Assembly (NCBI GenBank): GCA_016125255.1
Contig: WGMD01000024.1
Location: forward strand, 1-64,000
Direction of reading: 5' to 3'
DNA from: Planctomycetota bacterium
GTDB lineage: Bacteria > Planctomycetota > Phycisphaerae > Phycisphaerales > Zrk34
Length of the DNA: 64,000 bases
Made by a program: the position numbers and the translations under genes. Under the pieces are notes generated by a model, which did no database searches, was not told the origin of the DNA, and saw nothing but the letters and a program-made list of their open reading frames with translations. Shown in pieces: positions 57,413-64,000 of this stretch (positions are counted from its first letter, which is position 1; every line of letters begins with the position of its first letter).

Positions 57413-59231
57413 CCCGGCATTTTCCGATGAGCAGCGCCATTATCTGGAGGGCCTCCTGTCCGGCGCGAACGCGGCGCGGGCGCTGCGCGGCTTGCCGACG
57501 CTCAGTCGGGCGATGGCGGGACTGGCGGGTGCGGCGCAGACGCCGGTCGCGCTGACGGCCAGCGCGGTCAGCGGGCCGGACGCGATGGCGCGGCAGGCGC
57601 AGGACAAAGTCATCGCCGGGGGCGGAAAACTCTGCAAGGAGGAGAAGGCCAAGCGGGAGAAGAATGCGCTGGACCTGTGGGACGAGATGGCGGACCGCGC
57701 GGCGGCGGGGGCGTTTCCCAAGGGGACGGACGTGTTCTTGATGAAGTACCACGGTCTTTTCCATGTCGCGCCGGCGCAGAATGCGTACATGTGCCGATTG
57801 CGCTTGCCGGGGGGCGTGGTCAGCGCGCATCAGTTCCGCGGCATCGCGGACCTGGCGGAGAAATACGGCGGGGGGTATGCGCATGTGACGACGCGGGCGA
57901 ATTTGCAGATTCGCGAGATCGGGCCGGGCGATCCGCTGCATGTTTACGACGGACTGGTCGATCTGGGCGTGATCATCCGCGGATCGGGGGCGGACAATAT
58001 CCGCAACGTCACCGCGTCGCCCACCGCCGGGATCGATCGGGGGGAGCTGATCGACACGCTGCCGCTGGCGAAGGCGATGCATCATTACATACTCAATCAC
58101 CGGGAGATGTACGGCCTGCCGCGCAAGTTCAACATCGCCTTCGACGGCGGCGGGGCGGTGTCGCCGCTCGCCGACACGAACGATATCGGGTTCACGGCGG
58201 TGCGCATCGACGCGTCCGATGCGAGCGCGGCATTGCCGGCGGGCGTTTACATGCGGCTCGAACTCGGGGGCATCACGGGACATAAAGACTTCGCCCGCGA
58301 TACGGGCGTGATCCTCCGACCCGATCAGTGCGTCAAAGTCGCGGCCGCGGTGGTGCGCGTGTTCGTCCGCACCGGCGATCGCACCGACCGCAACAAGGCC
58401 CGGCTCAAGTACGTGCTCGACGCCTGGGGCTTCGACAAGTTCATGGCGGAAGTCGAGAAGGAGTACGGCTCGCAACTACCGCGACTCGAACTCGAAAAGT
58501 GTGAATCGCGCGGGCCGGTCGATCCGATGGGACACATCGGCGTACATCCGCAGAAGCAGGACGGACTCAACTACATCGGCGTCGTCGTGCCGGTCGGACG
58601 GCTGACCTGCCGGCAGATGCACGGACTGGCCCACATCGCCGACGAGTTCGGCTCGGGTGTGATTCGGCTGACGGTATGGCAGAATCTGCTCATCAGCGAT
58701 GTGCCCGATGCGCATGTCGCGGCGGTCAAGGGGCGGCTCAAGGCGCTGGGGCTCGATGACGCCGCCACGAATGTCCGCGCGGGGCTGGTCGCATGCACCG
58801 GCAACACCGGATGCAAATTCGCCGCTTCGGACACCAAGACCCACGCCGGCGTCATCGCCGACTATCTCGACGCGACGCTCCAGCTCGATCACCCCATCAA
58901 TATCCACCTGACCGGGTGTCACCACAGCTGCGCGCAGCACTACATCGGCGACATCGGCCTGCTGGCGTCGAAAGTCGCGCGCGGCGAAGAGATGATCGAG
59001 GCGTATCACATCCACATCGGCGGCGGCTACGGCAGAGAGCAGCACATCGGCCGCGAAATCTACCGCGATGTCTGCGCCGACGAGGCCCCGGCGGTGATCG
59101 AGCGCATGCTCGTCGGCTATCAGCAGCACCGTTCGGACGAGCGCGAGACGTTCAGCATGTTCACGCGGCGGCATGAGCTTGACGAGCTTCGCCGCCTCTT
59201 TGACGCGGCCGATCAACTGGCCGCCTCATGA
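57402..59231 (+). CDS. nirA: Assimilatory ferredoxin-type nitrite reductase
   Basis: A 609-residue siroheme/[4Fe-4S] nitrite reductase that takes nitrite to ammonium using six electrons. Two NIR_SIR ferredoxin-like and catalytic repeats are visible. The siroheme/[4Fe-4S] ligands are [10 protein letters not shown] near residue 465 and [20 protein letters not shown] near residue 504, the C-x5-C ... C-x3-C pattern of the family. A residue stretch ([45 protein letters not shown]) matches the start of NirA-type proteins. It overlaps the nasA end by 11 bases and precedes a flavoprotein whose start overlaps its stop, so the three are coupled. Confidence 0.94.
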   Translation: MTNDPAFSDEQRHYLEGLLSGANAARALRGLPTLSRAMAGLAGAAQTPVALTASAVSGPDAMARQAQDKVIAGGGKLCKEEKAKREKNALDLWDEMADRAAAGAFPKGTDVFLMKYHGLFHVAPAQNAYMCRLRLPGGVVSAHQFRGIADLAEKYGGGYAHVTTRANLQIREIGPGDPLHVYDGLVDLGVIIRGSGADNIRNVTASPTAGIDRGELIDTLPLAKAMHHYILNHREMYGLPRKFNIAFDGGGAVSPLADTNDIGFTAVRIDASDASAALPAGVYMRLELGGITGHKDFARDTGVILRPDQCVKVAAAVVRVFVRTGDRTDRNKARLKYVLDAWGFDKFMAEVEKEYGSQLPRLELEKCESRGPVDPMGHIGVHPQKQDGLNYIGVVVPVGRLTCRQMHGLAHIADEFGSGVIRLTVWQNLLISDVPDAHVAAVKGRLKALGLDDAATNVRAGLVACTGNTGCKFAASDTKTHAGVIADYLDATLQLDHPINIHLTGCHHSCAQHYIGDIGLLASKVARGEEMIEAYHIHIGGGYGREQHIGREIYRDVCADEAPAVIERMLVGYQQHRSDERETFSMFTRRHELDELRRLFDAADQLAAS

Positions 59232-60835
59232 AGGGACCGATCATGACTGTGCCATTCCTCCCTGAAAGCGCCCCGTTCACGCCCGCTCAGCGCGCGTATC
59301 TGAACGGGTTTTTCGCCGGCCTGCTCAATGTGGATCCGATGACGGCTGACGCGTCGGCGGCGATGGCGAGCGGCGGCGGAACCGCGCTGGCGGAGCCGCC
59401 GGCGGATTTGATCGATGAGGACGACATGCCGTGGCATGATCCGTCGCTGCCCATGACGGATCGCATGGCGCTCACCGCCGACAAGCCCGCCGAGTTCAAG
59501 TTCATGGCCGCGATGGCGCAGCTCGATTGCGGCGCGTGCGGGTACATGTGCCGCACCTATTCCAAGGCGATCGCCGAGGGCAAGGAAGCGGACCTGACGC
59601 GCTGCGTGCCCGGCGGAGGCGAAACGGCCAAGAAGCTCAAGCAACTCGTCAAGGAGCATCCCGTCGCGCTGTCCGTCGGCGGCGCCGCGCCTGAGTCCCC
59701 CGCGCCGATCGAGATGCGCTATGACCGTGATAATCCGTTCCCGGCCCCGATTCTCGCCATCAAGCGGCTGACGCGCGAAGGTTCGGGCAAAGACGTGCGC
59801 TTCGTCGCGCTGGACCTGACCGGCTCGGGGATCACCTACAACGTCGGCGATGCGCTGGGCGTCTATCCGGATAATTGCACGGACCTCGTCGACCGGATTC
59901 TCGCGGCGATGAAGATGACGGGTAATGAACCCGTCGCGGTCGGCTCGCGCAAACTCGTCCCGCTGCGCGAAGCGCTGACGAGTCACCGCACGATCACGCG
60001 CGCGGATGAGGAACTTGCGAATCTGCTCGCTGATGCGGCCACGGACAAAAAGGAGGCGGCGGAGCTGCGCGAGCTTGCGAAGGACGACGCCCGCATGGCG
60101 CGGTTCGATCTGTTCGATCTCGTGCAGGAATATAAATCCGTCAAGGTGCGGCCGGCGGATCTGGTGGCGACGCTCCCGCCGCTGCAGCCCCGGCTGTATT
60201 CGATCAGTTCGTCGCAGGCGGCATGCCCGAATGAGGTGCATCTGACGGTCGGCGTCGTGCGCTATGAGTTGGACGGCCGGCCCCGACGTGGCGTCGCCTC
60301 GACGTTCTTCGCCGACCGCGTGCATCTGGGCGACACCTCGCGCATCTTCATTCACAAGGCGCACGCCTTCGCTCCCCCGGCGGACGGCGCGACGCCGATG
60401 ATCATGGTCGGCCCGGGCACCGGCATCGCCCCGTTCCGCGCGTTCCTCCAGCAGCGGCAGGCGGACCAGGCGCGCGGCGACCACTGGCTCTTCTTCGGCG
60501 ATCAGCGCCAGGCGACCGACTTCCTTTACGAGCACGAACTGACGCAGTGGCTCGAAGGCGGATTGCTCACACGACTGGACCTGGCGTTCAGCCGGGATTC
60601 GGACGAGAAGGTGTACGTGCAGCATCGCATGATCGAACAGGGCGCGGCGGTGTGGGAATGGCTCGAGCGCGGAGCGCACTTCTACATCTGCGGCGACGCC
60701 GGCCGAATGGCCGCCGACGTCGACAAGGCGCTCAAGCAGATCGTGTCCGAACACGGCGGCATGAGCGCCGAGGATGCGGCCGGGTATGTCGCGAAGCTTG
60801 TCGAAGACGGCCGATATCAGCGCGATGTCTACTGA
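59228..60835 (+). CDS. NADPH-flavoprotein reductase with N-terminal RnfB-like [4Fe-4S] domain
   Basis: A 535-residue hybrid. An N-terminal CysJ-like opening ([18 protein letters not shown]) is followed, near residues 95-130, by an iron-sulfur segment [17 protein letters not shown]...RCVPGGG resembling the RnfB-type FeS domain, in place of the flavodoxin (FMN) domain. Residues about 155-535 are the FAD/NADPH reductase half: [11 protein letters not shown] motif near residue 318, [29 protein letters not shown] near residue 395, and [17 protein letters not shown] near the end. It probably feeds NADPH electrons via FAD and the cluster to NirA and/or NasA. Its ATG overlaps the nirA stop (ATGA). Other possible annotation: sulfite reductase flavoprotein subunit. 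Confidence 0.88.
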   Translation: MKGPIMTVPFLPESAPFTPAQRAYLNGFFAGLLNVDPMTADASAAMASGGGTALAEPPADLIDEDDMPWHDPSLPMTDRMALTADKPAEFKFMAAMAQLDCGACGYMCRTYSKAIAEGKEADLTRCVPGGGETAKKLKQLVKEHPVALSVGGAAPESPAPIEMRYDRDNPFPAPILAIKRLTREGSGKDVRFVALDLTGSGITYNVGDALGVYPDNCTDLVDRILAAMKMTGNEPVAVGSRKLVPLREALTSHRTITRADEELANLLADAATDKKEAAELRELAKDDARMARFDLFDLVQEYKSVKVRPADLVATLPPLQPRLYSISSSQAACPNEVHLTVGVVRYELDGRPRRGVASTFFADRVHLGDTSRIFIHKAHAFAPPADGATPMIMVGPGTGIAPFRAFLQQRQADQARGDHWLFFGDQRQATDFLYEHELTQWLEGGLLTRLDLAFSRDSDEKVYVQHRMIEQGAAVWEWLERGAHFYICGDAGRMAADVDKALKQIVSEHGGMSAEDAAGYVAKLVEDGRYQRDVY

Positions 60836-62554
60836 TCAATTGGCCGGGGGCCATTGCAGAATCTGCCGGTCGGCGACAAGCCGCGCCTTGAGCTTGTCGT
60901 AATCAAGTTGCTGCACCGCGACCTTGTCATCGATGGCCATGCACGCCGCCGTCGCCGCCGATTGACTGGTCATCATGAACACCGGCTCCATGCGCAGACT
61001 CGCATAGGCGACGTGACTCGCCGACAGCGCGAAAGTCACCAGCAGATTGTCGCACTCCGCCCGCTTGGGCACGATCGCGCCGTAGCCGATCGGATAGGGG
61101 CCGGCGCCGCCGCGGCCGGTGGCGATCTTGCCTTCGCGTGTCACGACGCCGTCTTTGACGATGCGGCGAATCTCGTGCACATCCGTACCGTAGGAACCGA
61201 GTGCGATGGAGTGCGGGGCGATTTTCCGGCCGAAGGTGTGATGCTCGGTCATGACCAGATCGCTGATCATCCGGCGGCCCTCGCGGACATACACCTGATG
61301 CGGCCAGCCGCCGTTGTCGGTGAACTCGTCCTTCGGCAGGCCGAAACGCCTCATGTCATCGCGCACCTTGACGGGCACGCGCGGATCGGTCGCCAGAAAG
61401 TGCAGCAGACCGCGATGATCGTTCTCCATTCGGCGTGCGATCTGTTCGCGCTGTTCGTAACTGGATTCGGGCCAGTCCCAGCTCGCCCCCGGCAGGTTCC
61501 CGCCGAACGTCGCCGTGTTGAAGTCCCACTTGTCATGCGGCAGGGGATCGTGCTTGGAGAACCAGCGCAGGTCCATGTCGTCGCCGTTGGCGATGCACGC
61601 CTTGATGAACCGCGCGATGAGCTCGTATGTCTTCGGGTCATAGTCCGGCGGCGGCGCGATCGGCATCTTGTTCGCCGGGTCCGTCGTCAGACACAGCCGA
61701 TAGCAATACGCCTGCACGCCCGGCGCTTCCTCGCCCGGCGTGCCCGGCTCACCGGGATTGATCAGCGGCAGAAGCCCGCTCGTCGCATCGCCCTCGATCA
61801 CATAGGGGTCCAGCGGAAAGTCGCGATCCCACACGCCCTGACCGCCGGGCACGCGCCCGTTCGGACCCGGTTGCAAATGATGAAGCCGCGGCTCGTACTT
61901 CGGCGTGTAATAGATGCCGTTGAGTGTTTCGTGATACTTCGCATTGCCTTCGCGCATGAGTGTGTAGCTGACGCCCGCTTTGGCCATCAGGTCGCCCTCG
62001 TAGGTCGCATCGATAAACGCCTCGGCACGAACGATCCGTCCGTCCTCCAGGGCCAGTTCGGTGATGTGATTGCCGCTTTTCCGCACCGTCATCAGCCGCG
62101 CACGGCGCAGGACGATCACCCCGGCGTCTCGGACCACCTGGTCGAATACTTCTTCCGCCACATGCGGCTCGATCGAATAAGCGCCGCCCGTCGCCGGTCC
62201 GCCGTTGCCCTTGAAAGATTCATCCCAGTCGAGCGTCTTGCCATATTGCGCGACAAGCTTGGTGAAGTATTCCCGCGCGAGCCCGCCGACGGTACGCGGG
62301 TCGCCGATGTCGACGGCACTGAGTCCGCCGGAGGTCATGCCGCCCAGGTGTCGCCCCGGCTCAAGCAGCACGGCCGTCTTGCCCATGCGACAGACCTGCA
62401 CCGCCGCGATCACACCCCCCGATGTCCCGCCGTAAATGCACACATCCGCGTCAATGTTCTTCGGCTCCGCACGCGCCACATCGACGCCAAGGCACAACAC
62501 CGCTGTCATTCCCAGCAATACGAGGCGTCGCGACCACGAACGACATGCGAACAT
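60836..62554 (-). CDS. Secreted FAD-dependent oxidoreductase (paralogue)
   Basis: A 572-residue FAD_oxidored (PF12831-type) protein with a signal peptide (MFACRSWSRRLVLLGMTAVLC to ARAEP), the FAD site DVCIYGGTSGGVIAAVQVCRMG near residue 36, LLEPGRHLGGMTSGGLSAVDIGD near residue 60, IDATYEGDLMAKAGVSYTL near residue 180, and VTFALSASHVAYASLRMEPVFMMTSQSAATAA near residue 510. It resembles the protein at 29780-31870 along its length but ends without the beta-sandwich domain. A GGAGGT site before ATG 62554 decides the start. Its 3' end directly abuts the nitrate operon end, with no gap, so readthrough between the convergent genes is likely. Confidence 0.87.
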   Translation of the reverse strand: MFACRSWSRRLVLLGMTAVLCLGVDVARAEPKNIDADVCIYGGTSGGVIAAVQVCRMGKTAVLLEPGRHLGGMTSGGLSAVDIGDPRTVGGLAREYFTKLVAQYGKTLDWDESFKGNGGPATGGAYSIEPHVAEEVFDQVVRDAGVIVLRRARLMTVRKSGNHITELALEDGRIVRAEAFIDATYEGDLMAKAGVSYTLMREGNAKYHETLNGIYYTPKYEPRLHHLQPGPNGRVPGGQGVWDRDFPLDPYVIEGDATSGLLPLINPGEPGTPGEEAPGVQAYCYRLCLTTDPANKMPIAPPPDYDPKTYELIARFIKACIANGDDMDLRWFSKHDPLPHDKWDFNTATFGGNLPGASWDWPESSYEQREQIARRMENDHRGLLHFLATDPRVPVKVRDDMRRFGLPKDEFTDNGGWPHQVYVREGRRMISDLVMTEHHTFGRKIAPHSIALGSYGTDVHEIRRIVKDGVVTREGKIATGRGGAGPYPIGYGAIVPKRAECDNLLVTFALSASHVAYASLRMEPVFMMTSQSAATAACMAIDDKVAVQQLDYDKLKARLVADRQILQWPPAN

Positions 62555-62632
62555 GTTCACCTCCGATGACGGATAGCGTGTCCAAACCGTCATTGTACGG
62601 ATCATCGCGGCGGGCGAATCGGACGATGGCGC

Positions 62633-62667
62633 AAAAAAAGCCCCGCCCTTTAAGCAAAGGGCGGGGC
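62633..62667 (-). terminator. Intrinsic terminator of the porin gene
   Basis: GCCCCGCCCTTT (62640-62651) pairs with AAAGGGCGGGGC (62656-62667) over a four-base loop. On the minus strand the T7 run follows. It lies about 47 bases beyond the porin stop and upstream of the FAD oxidoreductase. Confidence 0.93.
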
Positions 62668-62713
62668 CATGAGGTTGGCGCGCCGGGTGGCATGGAGCGC
62701 GCACTTCCACGTA

Positions 62714-64000
62714 TCAGAATTTCACATCGATTTCGATCCAGATTTTGGACCGGTCCGCCGGGGCGGCATCGCTGACAAAGTCCGCGTATTTGAAGAGCAC
62801 CGTGACATTCTTGTTGATCGCCTTGCTCGCCACCGCGTCAAACTCCTGACCCAGGTCGGCCGAGGTGTTCTCCGAGTAGAACCAGTGGTAATACGCTCCT
62901 GCCTTGATTTCCCATGGCAGCGTGGCGTTGGCAAAGACATAGAGATCCTGCAGGCCCGCCGCGGGCGTCGTCAGGAACACGTCCGCCCAGCCGTTGAAGG
63001 CGTGCAGCGTAGCGAGCGGCGTCTGGAAGGCGGCGACGCCGTCATCGCTGCCGAGCACTTCGTAGCCGACGCCGCCCTTGATCTGCGGGAACACCAGGGC
63101 GAGTTCCGCCAGATAGTAATTGGCGTCATAATTGACGGGATTTCCGCTCGCATCGCTCTGATGGGCATACGAGAGCGTGTACCCGAGCTTCATGTCATCG
63201 ACGAGCGGTTTGGCGCCGGCGAGGCGGACGCCGAACGTGTTGGACGAGAGCGCATCGCGGGCGGGGGAGCCGTCGAAATTCAGCAGATAGGCGAAACCGG
63301 TGATTTTTCCCACTTTCCAATCGCCGAGGATCAGGCCGTCGTAAGCGACATTGAACATGTGCACATCGGAGTTGTCGAAATCGGTCATGAAGTTGTCGCG
63401 ACCGTCGTAACCGAAGATGCGATGCACGTCCCATGCATAACCGTAGAACAGCGTCCAATCCTTGAAGCCGGTGTATTTGATCGTCGCGGCGTCGAACGTC
63501 TGCTCGTTCTGGCGCCAGCCGACGTTGCCGACGAATCGGGCGTCGTCGAGAATGATCCGCTGGCGACCGCCGATGAAGGTGACGCCGTTGCGTTCATACT
63601 TTCCGTAGGCCTGATTGAGTTCGTAGTTCTCCGGGTCGGCGACGACGGCTTTGCCGGGCTGACCATTGAGTCCGCCGGCGTTGTAGGAATTGCCGTCGAA
63701 GGGCACGGTGAACTCGCCTTCAAAAAACGCGGAAAAGCCCTCGAGGGGCTTCGTACCGTAGCCGACACGGGCGCGGGCCGTGCCCGCGTTGGCGTCCATC
63801 AGACCGTCCTGATCCACATTCTCATAGCGAATGCGCAGATCGAACGTGAACTTCCCGCCGAAGACCGCATCGCCGAAGTCCGACGCTTCGGGCGACGCCT
63901 TGGGCGCGGCCGGCTCAGGCGTCATGGCGGGCTTGGACGGTTCGGGTTTGGCCGCGTCATATTCCCCCGCATGCACCAGCGTGCCGGAGGCGAGAAGCGT
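62714..64000 (-). CDS. Outer-membrane porin, alginate-export-like (5' end beyond the window)
   Basis: At least 428 residues; the N-terminus is cut by the window edge, where the visible residues (TLLASGTLVHAGEYD) look like the end of a signal peptide. After a Pro/Ala/Glu linker comes a beta-barrel pattern: alternating strands such as TFDLRIRYENVDQDG, FIGGRQRIILDDARFVGNVGWRQNEQTFDAATIKYTG, LFYGYAWDVHRIFG, and a C-terminal SKIWIEIDVKF ending in Phe, as outer-membrane proteins do. The IGRQRI/NVGWRQNEQTFDA region resembles the alginate_exp porin family. It should sit in the outer membrane and let solutes or polymers pass; the substrate is unknown. A terminator follows it. Confidence 0.85.
   Translation of the reverse strand, partial: TLLASGTLVHAGEYDAAKPEPSKPAMTPEPAAPKASPEASDFGDAVFGGKFTFDLRIRYENVDQDGLMDANAGTARARVGYGTKPLEGFSAFFEGEFTVPFDGNSYNAGGLNGQPGKAVVADPENYELNQAYGKYERNGVTFIGGRQRIILDDARFVGNVGWRQNEQTFDAATIKYTGFKDWTLFYGYAWDVHRIFGYDGRDNFMTDFDNSDVHMFNVAYDGLILGDWKVGKITGFAYLLNFDGSPARDALSSNTFGVRLAGAKPLVDDMKLGYTLSYAHQSDASGNPVNYDANYYLAELALVFPQIKGGVGYEVLGSDDGVAAFQTPLATLHAFNGWADVFLTTPAAGLQDLYVFANATLPWEIKAGAYYHWFYSENTSADLGQEFDAVASKAINKNVTVLFKYADFVSDAAPADRSKIWIEIDVKF

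Overview
The window looks like chromosomal DNA of a GC-rich, Gram-negative-type planctomycete (Planctomycetota; Phycisphaerae is my best guess, inferred from the mix of families, not proven). The evidence is family content: a PVC-type heme/beta-propeller dehydrogenase, a PSCyt1-DUF1549-DUF1553 cytochrome paired with a DUF1501 protein, short ECF sigma factors coupled to FecR-like proteins, PEP-CTERM-like surface proteins and H-X9-DG-type pseudopilins. No rRNA, tRNA, CRISPR array or transposase was found.

Layout. 0.2-7.4 kb: an antiporter-like membrane protein, a LEA14-like lipoprotein, a HAD phosphatase, then purL (with a fused tandem PurS-like N-terminus), purQ, a small GNAT and an O-methyltransferase. 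7.4-13.5 kb: quinone oxidoreductase, aminotransferase, DUF3500 protein, MFS sugar-type transporter and a histidine kinase. 13.6-15.0 kb: an AT-rich gap with two parS sites and parB, without parA. 15.0-16.8 kb: an AT-richer island with a PvuII-like cytosine-N4 methyltransferase and a divergent probable restriction endonuclease. 16.8-31.9 kb: PVC dehydrogenase, sulfotransferase, glpK, a SWIM-SNF2 helicase, a LysM protein, GDPD, glpD and a secreted FAD oxidoreductase; glpK, GDPD and glpD together give a glycerol/glycerophosphodiester route.

32.0-41.4 kb holds two four-gene modules in mirror orientation with the same order: ECF sigma, FecR-like protein, PEP-CTERM-like surface protein, pseudopilin. 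They face each other across a CHRD/PEP-CTERM protein and a SET-domain protein. 41.5-47.7 kb is the DUF1501 / cytochrome-WD40-DUF1549-DUF1553 pair.

48.0-60.8 kb is a complete assimilatory nitrate locus: nasS-nasT (sensor and ANTAR antiterminator) diverge from nrtA-nrtB-ATPase-ATPase-nasA-nirA-flavoprotein. The structural operon has a sigma-54-type promoter and a leader whose hairpin is mutually exclusive with an intrinsic terminator. This fits nitrogen control at initiation and nitrate control at antitermination. The window ends with a second FAD oxidoreductase and a beta-barrel porin cut by the window edge.

Scattered through the window are perfect palindromes with a GACTTAAGTC core and several short 'word-like' repeat elements, most of them able to form hairpins. 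One lies in frame inside purL. Start codons were chosen from ribosome binding sites, signal peptides and family boundaries; many differ from the longest open frame.
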